Of a stretch of 64,000 nt of DNA, positions 1 to 13,700 are shown piece after piece. The DNA comes from Tigriopus japonicus (Eukaryota; Arthropoda; Copepoda; Harpacticoida; Harpacticidae). The position numbers and the translations under genes were made by a program. The notes beneath the pieces were generated by a model. It was not told the origin of the DNA. It did not search any database and saw nothing but the letters and a program-made list of their open reading frames with translations. The DNA lies in the NCBI GenBank assembly GCA_010645155.1, contig CM021315.1, positions 770,679 to 834,678 on the forward strand, read 5' to 3'. The stretch's first letter is position 1. Each line of letters opens with the position of its first letter.

Positions 1-527
1 ATGATTTCCGCCAAAAGCAAAAACCAAAACGTAACAACCGTTATTACTCAGTCGAAACCTCGAATTTGTTCTTCTGAACAACCGGTCGAGACCGAACGGC
101 TCGACGCGGCGGCATTCACCGTCAAAAGCGTGGCTCGAGAAACCTCGTACCCTGGACCGCCGAAATTTCAGTGGAGGCGACGAGGATCCATGATTTGAGC
201 TCTCTCTCTTCCTCTCCATTTATTCTGGTCGGCGGAGTTGCATCTTCCCAAGTTTGACACTTTTGGGGCCCTCAGTTCGAATTGAGTCTCGATCCATGAC
301 ACGTATCCGACGTTTAATGATTGCTCAAGTGTTGAATGTGTGTTGTCCACCTGAAATGGGTGTATTCTCGAGTGACTTTAGTGAACCGTGACAATTTTTA
401 GAAGGAAAAAAACTGTACAAACGTTTGGTTCCAATGTTCAAGTGGTTATGACGGATCATTTGAATCCACGATCCCAAGATTAAAACAAGTGAAGTGTTGT
501 GATCTGAAGCCTAAGCTCGCTCACGTC
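1..527 (+). other. Left edge and possible 5' UTR of the first candidate gene
   Basis: An open frame runs from base 1 to a stop near 198. It encodes a Ser/Thr/Arg-rich stretch without a recognisable motif and may be chance or the tail of an exon cut by the window edge. A TCAGTT sequence at about 272 resembles an arthropod initiator, but no TATA box or downstream promoter element was seen at a fitting distance. The stretch up to 527 could be the 5' UTR of the 528 candidate gene, which is inference only. Confidence 0.15.
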
Positions 528-879
528 ATGTCTCAAATGACCCGTTTTGGCAGTTTGAGGCATTTGCCACACAAATTGCTGATCATCAACTTCATCGTGT
601 GTCAATTATTGGGTTCCGCAATTGTGTTTGGCGAGCCCAAAATCGAAAATTCCGAGGTCCTCAAAGAGCTCGGCCTCGAATTGGAAACGAAAGGTAGGTT
701 ATCATTTGGAACCTAATAGTCCAAGGTTTCGCCAGATATCTCAGCAAACTCCAGAATTTGAAACTGAAGACTTCTTTACGCTTTCGCACCCCGAACTTTT
801 GTACTTGTCGATCGACGATTTCTTGTTACACTTGAATCCTCGATTCGGACTTCGAGCAATAGCCGATACCCATAAATAA
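528..879 (+). CDS. Hypothetical small secreted protein, two-exon model (528-693, 755-879)
   Basis: I do not recognise the family. Exon 1 begins at an ATG with G at -3 and encodes a basic start, then a hydrophobic run (residues about 17-34, LLIINFIVCQLLGSAIVF) that looks like a signal peptide. An acidic, Leu/Glu-rich segment follows. Exon 1 ends at AAAG|GTAGGT in phase 1. A 61-bp intron closes at ACTCCAG, with a weak pyrimidine tract. Exon 2 continues in frame, rich in Asp, Glu, Leu and Phe, to TAA at 877-879. The total is 96 aa, with no cysteine in the predicted mature part and no dibasic cleavage site. An AATAAA lies at 1242-1247. Support is the signal-like start, the donor and the preserved frame. 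No homology could be tested. An alternative is that exon 1 is real but its partner lies further downstream. Confidence 0.35.
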
Positions 880-3187
880 CCCTGGGAGCGAAGAAGTCTT
901 CGAGTTTTGTAGCTCGAACTACTGGAGAAAGATATCGCTTTTGGTCGATTTTTTGCAAAAAGGGGGAAAGAGAACTATGTAGTCCTTGTTTCGGCAAAGT
1001 TCCTCGTGGTGTTTCTTTTTCGAAGAGCAAAGTTGTTTCACACTCTAAACAGGTTTTCTTATTCTTCTTTTTCTCCTGCTTTTCTATTTCGTCTTCTTGT
1101 TCAAAGTGAAATGGCCAAGTCGATGGCCTTCAGTGTCAATTGTTTTTGTCCAAGACCAAAACTTTGGTTTCATCCAAGATCCACAAAGAGCTCCAATTTT
1201 AGCCGACGGACATAAAGGCCCTGAATAGACAAAGGTTACTGAATAAACATGATACAGAAGGTGTACCTTGACTTTGGGGAAAAACAGCGATAGCCCTATT
1301 TTGACCCTAAGACACTCTTCATGTCATTTGTTTTGGAATTGGGAATAATAACATGTATTTTCATAGCGGTGAGTGTAGCAATAAGTAATTTTACTGATGA
1401 CGTCATCAAAACAAACGTGAACCAATAATCAATAGTTCAAACAAAGTTCAGAATCGACTTGGAAAATCAAAATATACCTCCAATATTTCCAAAAGCTTGG
1501 TGCCCAACATTATCATTTAACGATGATGGGTCAAGATAAGGAGCTCTCATGACTAGTGACTATTCCTTTTGGTTGGTTGATCAAACAAACAAATGATCTA
1601 CTACAACAGTGCTCCAAAAGTAGTTTTCACCAATAGTTGTGGAATGTTGAACATGACAGAAAGGGTGGAAAATGGATCCGAGTTTCCGTTGAAGATGTTA
1701 TCTTATCTCCTCGATTCACTACAACGATTTCGAATACATCATAAGTTCATGTGTCAAAAAAGGAGATGGCAATCGGTGGCACCACAATCAAATATCTCTG
1801 TGAGCGTTTTTGCTACACTGCAATCTGTTTTACACCAGACAACCAACACAATTACACATTGGTGAACATGCACGGTTTGCCCTGAATTGATGCCTATCAT
1901 CGGAATATTTAATGGAAATGCATTACATCATAATCCATGGCCAGATAGCATCCAACGAGTTGTGTAGTGAATGAAAACCGTGTTTGATGTTAAATATGCA
2001 AACAAAATAAATTTCCAACTCTGACTCAGACAGAGCAGATCCTAATAGATGATGATGCTCCCTCTGTCTAGATTTATTTACGACTTTCGCTCAACGATGA
2101 TAATTTTATGACCCCAGTATTTTGACACATTTGTGAAGGCCTAATTAATACGTACACTTGTTCAAATTTGGGAAATTGGGATCCACAATCAAGTTTATGA
2201 AGGGTAACAAAAAAAATTGACAATTGGAATTGGTTGTCACAAATTTACTTAAAAGCAAAAAACTTGGGACGAAATGGAGGCTATCGAGTAGAAACTTCTT
2301 TTAATCTGATTGTCTTGTCACTCAATCATATCATCGAGCACTTGATTCATATTGGGCGTGGATCAGTTTCTCGATTTCTCCAGATTCAAAACATCGGAAA
2401 AAATTTTGGTTGGGCTCAAGGTAATTTTGCTCGTTGTTTGAAGGTGAAACGGCAATGAATAGAACCAATCATTATCGTTCTTGAGAGGCATGTTCAATGT
2501 CAAGCCAACCCACAATGGAACAACCGTTTGAGCTCGTACTTCATCGCGCAAGTTGAATTTTGCAAAATCGAGTTGAGAGCAACTCGTTGTGCATACACAA
2601 AAAATATCCCCCAAATCTCCTTCAACACATTTCGAGTCATCTTGCCAAGGAAGAGTTGAACTCTTCTTCTCAAACAAACGAAGACACCCTAAAGCAAATC
2701 CTGACACCCCACCCACACTTTCAGGTTAGATCCTGGTGAGACATTTCCGATCAAATGCGTTTCGATCAGTCTTCCATACACCTTGATTCCACGAGAATTT
2801 CGTCGCAATTGCTTCAGAGAGCGTTCTTCAAGTGTTTCGAGAAATCATAACAAACGGAAATCTCAAGGAAAAGACGATAGTTACTTCATACAGAGCCCAA
2901 CAATGAACTGTGTGGGACCTCTGGAACATTTCGATAGATGTTTGTTTGCATAGAGATTTGCAGATCTGCAGATATACTCCCCTCCTTTCTTCTTGAATCA
3001 CTACTATCTTCCTCTTTGTTGTCCGCTAAATTCAATCATAAGAATAACAATCTTTCGATGATTTGCCACTTTTAACCTATGAGTCGAGGTGGATGCTTGA
3101 GTCAAAGGATTCATCCAAACATAGCATCTTGGGGGCTCTGTTTACTTACCTTGCTTCCGTTCGGAAGTCCTCACTCAGATACTCACA
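880..3187. other. No gene seen
   Basis: No open frame here looks like protein. The AATAAA at 1242-1247 could end the transcript of the preceding candidate gene. A segment near 2400 (CTCAAG|GTAATT) and an acceptor-like CTTTCAG near 2722 exist, but no consistent exon could be built from them. Confidence 0.3.
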
Positions 3188-3929
3188 ATGTTCCAGGCAT
3201 ACAAGCTAATCCCAAGTCAACGTGTGCCCTCAAAGACAAGTCTAGAGCTGGGATCTCTTGTGGTGTGTACACTTTTGGGATGGAGCTCTATTTTAGCTTT
3301 CCCAGACCAAGAAAACGTAAGCATTCGCGGTCGGGAAGTGAGGAGAAAAAATCCCTCAAATTTCCCACCATGGATCTTCGTCGCCTCCAACGTAAAGTAA
3401 TGTTCCAACCCCTCGGTCGGTTTTGTCTGATCTCACACGTCGCAAGAAATGTGCCTGGCCACCTCGTTCCAATTGGCACTGGGGAAAAAAGCCAACTGGA
3501 TCACAACCTACTTGAGACTTATTATTACCTGAGCTCTCCAATCAATAAATATATCCCGGGGAAAAATCCATGAGTTATGTGAAGAAACTGTATAAATTTG
3601 GAGTTAGGACTTTAGTACAGTTTGATTTTTTTAAAGTGGACGCGGTTATAAAGTGTACAGTAGTATGTAACAGCATTCCCAATGTTTGTTTTCTAGTGCA
3701 TCATTAAGGGTGAAAATCAAGAAACGCTCATGTCAAAACATTTGCCCCGTAAACTCTTGAAGGAGGGAGGGGTAAGGGGTGGAGGAAATACGAGGAGCCT
3801 GCCCTCGTAAAAAGTTTACATCCGAGAAGAAGTGCTAAATTTCCGAACCCAGGCTTGGGAAACTTATACACTTTTCTTTGACAGAGCAGATGGAACGATT
3901 TTCCGGGGCGTCTGTTGACACTTACTTGA
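3188..3929 (+). CDS. Hypothetical small secreted peptide, three-exon model (3188-3316, 3697-3771, 3885-3929)
   Basis: The family is not recognised. Exon 1 starts at CACAATG (A at -3) and encodes 43 residues. A polar basic start is followed by a hydrophobic run, about residues 21-37 (LGSLVVCTLLGWSSILA), with small residues at a plausible signal-peptidase site before FPDQEN. It ends at GAAAAC|GTAAGC, phase 0. Exon 2 follows a strong acceptor (TTTGTTTTCTAG) and keeps phase 0 for 25 codons. It contains a basic pair in PRKLL and ends before GTAAGG. Exon 3 follows ACACTTTTCTTTGACAG and reads 14 codons to TGA. The total is 82 aa. The signal-like start, short mature region and basic pair would suit a peptide precursor, but no known neuropeptide motif or C-terminal amidation signal is seen. 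It lies about 2.3 kb downstream of the first candidate on the same strand. The third exon is the least certain. Confidence 0.27.
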
Positions 3930-6900
3930 CTAGAAACTACTTTTGGCACCCTAGGGATGTTCTCGGATTGCACTTGGCTTGAATGATTTTCCACTATCCA
4001 ACCAAAAACCACTAAAGTGACCGTATATCGATTCAGGAGATTGTTTCAAGATGGTTTGGTCGTAAGTTCTTGGAGTTATGGCGATACAATTTTGTTTGAA
4101 ATAATTGCAGTTGTCTTATTCTTTTCTAAGCGACTCAACTCGAGCTTTTCCCGAAATCCCTAAGTTTCCAACCAGTCCGGTTTTATGAGTCAGTAAATGC
4201 ATCCGTTTCAACGGATGGAAGGTCAAAAATAACGGTCAGTGAGACAATTTCGGTGAAAGTGAATGGTGACATGTCGAGCCCATAAATTGAGATCTGAAAA
4301 CGGCAACTTTGAAACATTTGATATCCAAAGGGGCTAATTCGTAACATGTGTGTTTATATTTTTCTCTTCCATTTTTGACATATTTTGATGTGTGCATCGC
4401 GCACTAATCCCTCTTTATAAGGCTTGAATGGCTTAAATGCGCTGATTTAGGTCATCGATTCTTTCAAAGGGGCTGTGCTCACACCACCTTTTTCCCCACC
4501 CCTATTTCAGTTTTTTCCTCCTTTTAATGAGACGTTTGTAAGGGTTGGGATCCAAGCTGAGTAATCTTTCCGCAAATTTTACGGCTTTAATATACCTCCC
4601 AGAAAGTTGCCTCGAGAAAGCATTGACTGCCAAACTTAAGTGAACAAACTACGTGTTAGTCCTTATCCTTGTCTGTATCATGTTTGGCTCGAACATGAAA
4701 AGTTTTTCCATTATGTTAAAGATCAAAATGTCATGCTCAGCCCAAGGCTAAAAGAGAAACCTTTAGTGAACCATTTTTCTAATTTAGGATTTTGAGCTTG
4801 ATCAACTTTCAGTTCGATAATTATAATTAGAATACGAACTTAAAGTTGGGCTCGCTTTAGAGCTCCTTAAAGCTGACACGCGATAATCTACACACCAGCT
4901 GTTTTATTCTGTTGAGATCAAAGCAAGTGCCAACGGTTTACAAGCCTTGTCAATTGTCATGAAAGCAAATATGGATTTGTTATCGGTGTGATTGTGGTGC
5001 TCGCGAACAACGCCATTATATTTGGATCCTTTTGGAAACAAAGAAGATTCGGCGCCCAAAAAATTAATCCGTCGGCTTAAGAACGGAGAGTGGAACACGA
5101 GGCGGTTGGAAAAAGTTATCAAGGTTGTTGAAAAGTGGGTGGGCATATAATTGGAGCAACTTGTAGTCGGATGCGATTCCAAAACTTGACTTCACTCTAG
5201 CATTGGCAAAAGATTTGGTCTGGCTCAGTTTTGCCAGGCCAGGAGAAAAAGATCACTTCCAGTTGTAATCAATCCCATTCCACCTCATGGTTCCAAGCGG
5301 CCTTTTTCTTCAGGGGGTTAAGGAAGAAGGGGAACTATCGAAACTTTAGATTCGACGACCATTTGCAAAACCAAAGAGCCATAAAACTGAAGAACCAGGG
5401 AAAAAAGTTAAGGCATCAAACTTGTCTTGATGGCCTTCTTCCGGCCAGTTTTGGTCTATTTCCTCCATTCGAACCCACTCCATGAAACCAACCTTGAGAC
5501 CACTAAAGCAGAGAATTCCTGGAGTTTGCTGAAGGACTTTCACGGCCAATCCCCGATGAGCTAACTTTATTGTATTGATTGGTAAAAGACGAAGCTCTCA
5601 GAAATGAGAAAACTGGACGAGGGCCCTCTTTTCCTTCCTTTTTTTCCCTTCAAATGGGTTCATGAAACCTCAAAAAGGGGGATTTGAAGCCCCATTTGAA
5701 GTTGAAGAAAGTATCGAGCAGGCCTGTTCGAAAGCCCGAAACTTTGACAGTTCTGATTACTGTGGTTCGAGCAAGAATCTCATTTCATATACAATTTCAG
5801 GGACACCGACGACAGCTCAAATTTTCTTGCCCATAAAATCTGCTCATTCCTTCACCATTTCCTCCAAGAACGCTCCACAGATCAGACAGTTTTATTGGAA
5901 GATAAGGGAGGCATCAAGATCTCTAGCTAGTCGGCTTTTCATCTCGCTAAATCTCGGGAATCTAGACACGTTTTCGTCACCCTGGGCGATGCAGCTGTGT
6001 CCCATTACTGGTAAACGTTAAAAAACTCAGCCAAGTGTCAATAACAAAAGACATTTTGGGTTTATGTCAAATTGATGAACAAGGAGTAGATATCGCTCAC
6101 AGAGAAGTTTCAATCAAAGGCTGAGACTCAAAACCTGAAAGGAGTTTTACTATCTCCAAATTCTTGTCAGTTAGTGTCCTTTTTTTACCCCTCCACGTTT
6201 TCTTCCACTTCTTTGCCCTTAACTTCTTCCACCTGGCTAACGAGGCTGTAATAACATAACCATTTTCACGAGCAGAAATTGAAACAAGACCTTTATGAGG
6301 CTCTTCCAGACCCTCTCGAGTATTTACACTCGCGTAGGAAATGGCCCCGGAACCAAGAGAAAGTTTGCCCCTCCATAGAACCCCGTGGATGACCCGCTGT
6401 GAGAATACACAAGGGTGAAAGGTCGCCATTGAATACCACATTCGAGTCAGGCGGAAAGAAGAAGAAGAAGCCTTGGAACAAGAACAAAAGTCTAGAAGAA
6501 CTTGAAGTGGTTCGTTTCCCTGTCACTGGTCTCGTTTAGGTTGAGCAAGGTCTACGTGATTGGAATGAGATCCGAAGAAAGAGAGAGAGAGACTGCAACA
6601 AGAAGCCAGCTAGATGTGAGCTGAGCCACGCCATTATTGTGCGCGCTGGTGTACCAATACATGGATGGGATGGGTATCAAAGATGATCAATTATCTTCTT
6701 CATGCCTTGGAAGTTCAGGTGACTATTTGAGAACAAATCAAGAACCCTTGAAAAAGACTTCCTACATGTGGGACAAGTCAAGGGACGAATGTTTACCCAA
6801 CATCGGATGGTAGTCCGATCTAGAAATGGACCAGCCGCACTGTCCGCATTATTGACTGGCCACAATCCGTCAATACTCGTTGGGTCTTTTTGTGCTTGAG

Positions 6901-9900
6901 AACTGTGTACTGGAGTTGGCAAAAGAGCCCCAAGGTATTAGGGATGTGGGTGGATGGATAGGCTTTACTGGAACCAAATGGCTTCAGTCTTTCCATCTAG
7001 AAGACTGGTGCAGTACCTCTCTGACTCTGGATCACAGTACTAAAGATGTCTGAAAGATACCGGGTGAAATGAGAAAGGCCAAATTGGAGGGAGGGACGAT
7101 GGCAGTTCCACATCAGCAGGGACCGATCTTGATGAGCAAAGTTACAATCAATGTTGTGCCATCCGTGTTTGAGTTTCCGAGTCAAGTGCCGCCACATCTT
7201 CTGTTGTGATGAGAACGTATTGGAATCTTGAAATGCAGGATTCCGACTTCCAATAAGAACCAATATCACTGAGGTTTGCACAAGCCCAGTCAAAGCCTAC
7301 AGGGGTCTAGTCAAAACATCCGAAATTTATCCATTCTCCAATACGGAACATGGTCTCTCCACTCTCGATACTCTAAGTGGATCACTCAAACGCTCGAAGT
7401 GAATGGAGGAAATCTCGCCAACCATACGTTTCCCTCAGGAGATACGTACACATTGTTGGAGATCTACTCCAAAGCAAGGTGTTGTTCGATGAATAAGCGT
7501 GAATTGAAAATGCATTGTCATCTATTTCGATATTTATTCAATCCCGCCACTTGTGGAACAATTTGCCAACGGGGCTGGATCTTTTTTTTTGGGAGGAAAA
7601 AGCGGCCTTTGAGGCGCATTCAGATCACGTGTCTCTTGTTTAACATTCTGTAATTTTGCAGAACTTTCCTTCCTATTCACTGCCGCTTTTCTTTCTTTCT
7701 CTCTTGAGCTCTGAGGAGATGTGTGGAAAATATTGCGGAAAAACGAACAAACTCCATCTCATTCGACTGTTATACGTACGAACTAGCGTTGGGAGTCTTC
7801 CACAAAAAGTCTTCTTTGAGGTCCCAGTTTGGGGGCTCTTGTATTCTCTGCAATTCAATTGAGCAAAGGCCAAAAGGCCAACACTCTTGCATTAGAAATA
7901 GAGAACGAAAAAGAGACTGGCTTGATCTAAGAATACGTTTCCTTGACTCTATCAGGGTCCAAGATCTATCCAGGATATATTCATAGACTTTGTCCTCCGT
8001 CGCAGTTTGAGGCCAAAGTCCAAGCAAAAACCTTCTTGGAGACACAATTTACAGATTTGGCCAATAATTAGCGGTTTATCATCGCTAGAGAGTCAAATAG
8101 CCAAGTAAAAGATTACGTACTTTGAGTCGTATGAAATGGCCGCAAATGACGTCGAACAAGGTGGGAATAGAATATTAACAGGACACTTACGCCTACTGCT
8201 TTTGTGGAGGGCCATCAATCCAGTTTTTGGTATTATTCCGACCACTTCATAAAACCCGACAAAGACGGTGAAGGACAATAAAACCGAGTCTCATATGGGA
8301 GAGCACACAGTCAGAAAATTAGCATCATTAAGTCCCCTCTTTTTTGCACCTACTGATCTTTTTCAGAGGAGTAATTTATTCTGAGAGAGATATAAAAACT
8401 GTCGGGCCCCAAAAATTGAGGTATTACCGCCAAAAGAGTAATTAAGAACAGGTTTTGCAACACTCAAGCACAACTTTGCAAATGAGAACATGACGCATGG
8501 CCGACATTTAAATACCGATTGGACCATTTGATCCCTTCATAAATATTAAAGTAAACAACTTTGAGTAAACTCAAAGGTCCTCAAAGCTTTATGTGGTGAT
8601 CCCCTGGCTTGTTGTCCAATTTTAACTTTCAAGCACAATGCACTTTCAAGATAGCAATGGAGATTCAATTCCATGTTGAACCATGAAAGTGGCAAATCTC
8701 TCTTCGCGGACAAAAATCCAGTACAATACATGAGCGCTCAATGTCCCATGGAAATAAACAAGGGGCAACAAACAACTTTGTGCAAAACCAAGAAAGACAA
8801 GGAGGGAGGAACGTGTAAGGGGTCTGTTTTTGGTATGGCTGAAAGGATTAACGTATGTACTACGGACATAACGCGTGTCTCTCTATTCAAAAAGGGTTTA
8901 CTCATCGCTTTCGGGGGAGGAACTTGATCGTTTTCCCATCCATGCGAACATTCGTTCGTCAACCAATAACCCGTCTTGTTTTCGAGGTTGATCGCAGAGA
9001 AAAGATGCCGTTTCCATTGCTCGGCCAAAGTGCATTGACGAGAAGTTCCCTCTGCCATCTCAAATTTGTTGGACCTGGACCCATTTTTCCTGGCACACAA
9101 TCAAAGTTAGCTCGCAAGTCAGAGATTGATTGGCCATCCACGAGGAGGTCCAAAACGAAACTTTCTTCTCGCTACTGACCCGAAAGTCTCAAGCGATGTC
9201 CAATTCAAAAATTGATGCCCATGAAACGAACTTTTCGCCATCCCGAACGCCAAAGATTTGGGCCCCTTTGAAATTGTTTGCCAAACTTGATATACGTCTT
9301 AGTTTGATCACGATTGCCTACTGCATGTTGAACAACCTAGTATAAACCTCTCTACAATAATGGCCATTAGACGTGCATCGAGTAGTGAGAGTGGTTTTCG
9401 AATCCGCGAAAGATTGACAGCACATCAAAGAGAACAATGAACAGAAGGGTAGAAAAGTGAAAAACGAAAGCGACATTTGTTCTTAGGGAAAAATGGTCTT
9501 CACCTTGTCATATCCGAATGATCAATTGACGTCAAGCTGCGACTCACAGAACGGAACAAAAAATAGATTTTTCTGTAGTAATAATCCCATACGACGCTGC
9601 AAGTTCAAGGTGGGATTGCAATCGTCCATCGATCGCTTTCATGAGCTTAACCGAAAAAAAGGTGCTCATACTACATGAGCTTTGCGTGACCCCAAGGATT
9701 GCTTCATAAGAAGAAAAGTCTTTCTTAGCGGGATATCTCGAACGAACGAACGAATAGGAAGAGCTTAAGGGCAATAAAGCAAGGGATCTGTTTCCATTTG
9801 GAGTAATTGAGAATTCAGACAATGTACGAGAACGGATGGCAAAGTCAGGATCAATTTGTCTGTTCAATGTCATATTGAAGAGCTCGAGAGAGATGTAGTG

Positions 9901-10438
9901 TACCGTATGCAGTAGAGGAGTGAGGATGAGGAGGAGGCTGACTTCTCGCACACATCCTCACAAACAGAATAGGCAGTCATGCACTACAAACGACATCAGA
10001 ACAGTCCTCAAGGAGGAGCAGACACCACTTCGGAAAGCCAAAATGTGCATTTTCCAAGCCCTATTCAAGAAGCTCGTAATAAAGGCCGCATCTATGTAGT
10101 CAAGTCACAATGACACCGGCAAATTTGGCCAACACAAACAGGGTCCTCTGTGCGAGTCTGTCTCCGTTTTGGTGGAACCCCTGGAGGGTTTAAATTCAGG
10201 GCATGCTTCATCGGAATGAGCCAAATTAGCCAAATCATCCATCCTCCTTTAAGCAAGTTGACGGCTGAGCGTCGGAAACGAGGGACCTCTTGGACGATGG
10301 ACTGGAAACTATTGGTTTGCAAGTGACGATAGGAGGGCGAGTTGTTTTCATTCGCGAGTCGTCCATAGCGTCGAACTTTAAGATTTTGGGAGTGACTGCC
10401 AATGATCCAATGATCGAGGGTGCCAAAGGCAGATATTT

Positions 10439-10439
10439 G

Positions 10440-10475
<36 letters not shown>
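10439..10475. repeat. (GTT)n microsatellite, about 12 units
   Basis: Uninterrupted trinucleotide run. It gives poly-Cys, poly-Val or poly-Thr in the overlapping frames, which makes those frames look longer than they deserve. Confidence 0.95.
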
Positions 10476-10682
10476 CGAGCTTGGGTTTCGCTGGACTTTA
10501 AACCGTGGAGTTCTCAATTCTACAGAATCGAATCCGCCGAGTCATTTCCACATCATATTTATAGAAATGACTCGACTCCTATTGGATTCATTAGCTCGAA
10601 CATACTCGTACTCCTTGAGGAATCAGACTCATTCATATTCTCAACAACGATTGGTTATGCAGATCAGAATCAAACAAGCATG

Positions 10683-10720
10683 AATGGATGGATGGAGAGA
10701 TGGATGGATGGATGGATGGT
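10683..10720. repeat. (GGAT)n microsatellite, slightly interrupted
   Basis: GGAT units with one GGAGAGAT interruption in the middle. The same motif recurs at 60405-60421 and, more degenerate, near 41092-41131. Confidence 0.9.
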
Positions 10721-13700
10721 GATGAAGGCAATAAAAAAGCGTTTCTCCTTCTGTGGACCAATAATGGTCCCTGAGCAGTTTGGCCTGAAAGTAATGCTCT
10801 CAATGGCCTTTGAACTTGGACTGCTCCCTTGGCGGCGAACAAATTTTCGCCCGGAAAATCTCCTTTCAAGTTCTCTTTCTTTCTTTCTTTCCTCTTTCGG
10901 ATCCTTTCAAAGTGAGTCTTTCTCAAAATGGCTCTGTTTGAAAAGGAGACTTCTTTAACAATTGAAATGATAGTCAAAACTCGGTAACGCCAGATTTTCA
11001 AAAAAAAACTCACGCACTAATTTTGGTGAGAAAATTCACGTCAGACAACTGACAATACGATTTCCAACACGATATTCTAAAATATGCATGCATATCACCT
11101 GAGACATGAATGAAAAGTTTCCTGGGGAAGTCAAAGGTACTTTGGTATCTATAACATATCATATTTTCAATTTTCAGGTAAGAAACCGATCCAAAAAAGT
11201 GCTCCGGAAACCGAAGAGGGGAAAGAGGTTAAATAGTCGTACATTTTTTGCTCATGTTCAACACGGATTGGAGCAAAAAGTAATAATAATCGACCTTTTT
11301 AGTCATGAGACGACATAGGGCGCGTGAAATGCTCAACTCTCAATTCTCACCTCGCTTACCTCATCAAACAATGGAGTCTTCATTTGATCATGAAATGGTC
11401 GTTGGAAGTGATCCTCTGACAGGATCAATATTTGAAGAAAAATAGGAATGATCAAGCGTTAGTTAGGATTCATAAAAGATTGTCAGTTTTATTTTGTCTG
11501 TTCCTTGCCAGGTAATCTCTTATCGGATTGGCGTCACGTCAAGAAAAAGAAGTCTTTGTTAGCTCATGGTCGCTTGCTCTTCTCATGTTTCGGGGGCTCA
11601 TTAATATTTGCAAAGCTCATAATTAGAGCGGACAGAGACATGAGGTAGTACCACTCGCCACGAAATATATGCTCACGAGCAAACTTGGCCCTACGCTCAA
11701 GAAGTGTCTGAACTGAGTACGTAAAATGGTGAAATACGAGTCCAAGTCTCGGTAATAATGCAGTTTCAAAAAATTTCAAACCATCATGCCCTAAAAAAAC
11801 ACCCTTTAAAAATGATATGTAAAGTCAGTGCACGTGGAGAGCTAGGTGCCATTTTTAGCAGTGGTTCCCGAATGGTTGTGCATTTAGAAGATGGAATTAG
11901 AATTGTGCACGGCTCGAGAAGCATGACACACCTTAAAATGTTTCCCTTTCGAAAGAAGAGTTGGCCGTTTGCCTTGACCTGAAATTCGCTCATGATCTGT
12001 TGGAACAGGTTTCTTTTTTTATTAAAAGAGAATCTCAGTTCCCCTCTTTTTTGTTCCTTTTTTTTCAAGTCCCGCGAGGGTTGACGCCAATTCAATTGAA
12101 GGTCCGATTGATCATGTACATATTGCAGGCGAGATAGGCTATGAGTTTATGGGGTCAGATACGCCCTCTCATGCATTACATGCCCCTTTGGAACATTGAG
12201 TTCCATTGGCGAAACGGGGATAGGCGATTTGGTGTGATCAAACCAAATTGGAACCGTCTTGAGAAGATAGGGGAGTAGGAAAAAGATGTGGGACAAGGAA
12301 CGACAAAGAGGTCATCCAAAATGAAACGAGATACGAGGGTCCTCCTCGACACCTCGTCTGCAAAATTTCTTTACCTCGAGAAATGGAAACCCATAAAACT
12401 CTAGATTTCAATTTCAATCTTCTTCTCACTTCCACTCTGACCTTATCAAAAATGTACACGCAAGAGCATGGGGCCAAAGGTATGTATACAAAAACGTGGC
12501 ACGGTTTCTGTTTCTTTATCGGGTTTTCTCCGAAACACCCACTACATAAGTCAAGATATGTATAGAATATAAAAAGTAAAATCTCAAAGATAAAAGTTTT
12601 CAACCGGTTCTAAATCCTACACATGAGCATTTTTAGTGTACGTACGAATGGGCAAATGCGGTCTTTGTAATGTTTGTCGAACGACAGCCTCTCCGGGCTT
12701 AATGACAGCAATTATAGCCACATTCATTCGTGCAAAAGGGTCGCCAAGTTCTTTCCACGATTTCTTCACCGACCCTATTCTCGACAAAGACGACGACGAC
12801 GACAAGCAAGGGCTCCATTCAAAACGAACAACCACATGTCTGTTTGCACTTGCAGAGTGCTAAAAGCCCGTTTCAAGTGCAAAAAACCTACTCCACTGTA
12901 TGTACGAACTTGAGGAGAGGGATCCCGATTTGGTTCAAAGGTGTAAATAGAACATTGAAAGATGGTTCGGGCGAAGAAAAAGTTGGTTTTTCTGGCGGTC
13001 AGAGGTGTTTGACTTGAGTTTTTTTCTCTCTTTCTCTCGCTCCAACGGCAAAGACGATGTCATTACGAGCCCCGTAATTATTTGAATGTTTCATCAACTT
13101 GAACCATTTGAGGGAGTGAATGGTCTTGGCCCCGAGCGACATCACTTTCATTATAAGCGTCGACCAACTCCACTTTTGTTATCTATTATCCAGTCAATGG
13201 CACAAAAGGGCTCAGCTCAAGTGACTAATGTTCTCGCCACTGAGATATTATCTCACAATGGTGGGTACACGTTTGTCTTATCAAACCTCGAGCTCAACTC
13301 GAGCGATAATCGAAACACATCCAATATCAACCATGCAAAAATTCCAATCATCCCCGATGCTGCTCTTCCAAAGGTGGACCACAATACGAGTTGGCTAATT
13401 CTTGGGCCTTGGGTACGCTTTCTCTCCAAGTTGAAAGCGGAATTTGGTTCAATTTCATTTTCCCGGGTCACGCTGTAATCAAGCGAGAAACACGTTAAAT
13501 GCACTTGTCTTGCTTGTTGCCCTGGAATTTGGTTGCTCATTTATTTTGTGAGCCGCAGTCTATGTTCAGAGGCAATCCGTTGAGAAAGGGAAAAATCCAT
13601 TCATGTGACTTCAAGACACATGTTTGATGTGCCCTTACACAAGAGTTTTCTTGGACGATGGGAAGAAGAGCTTGTCTTCATGGCATTGGGGGAAGAGGTT

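Noticed and set aside
8391..8397. TATAAAA promoter-like box
   Set aside because: No initiator or credible exon follows; such heptamers are expected by chance in this composition.
10290..10958. 222-codon + strand frame
   Set aside because: It carries a poly-Cys block from the GTT microsatellite and Met/Trp repeats from GGAT repeats. The rest has no protein-like composition.
11106..11237. Possible two-exon 29-aa frame starting MNEKFPGEVK with a roughly 45-bp intron
   Set aside because: Too short and the donor is weak (AAAG|GTACTT); splice-like sites of this quality occur by chance.
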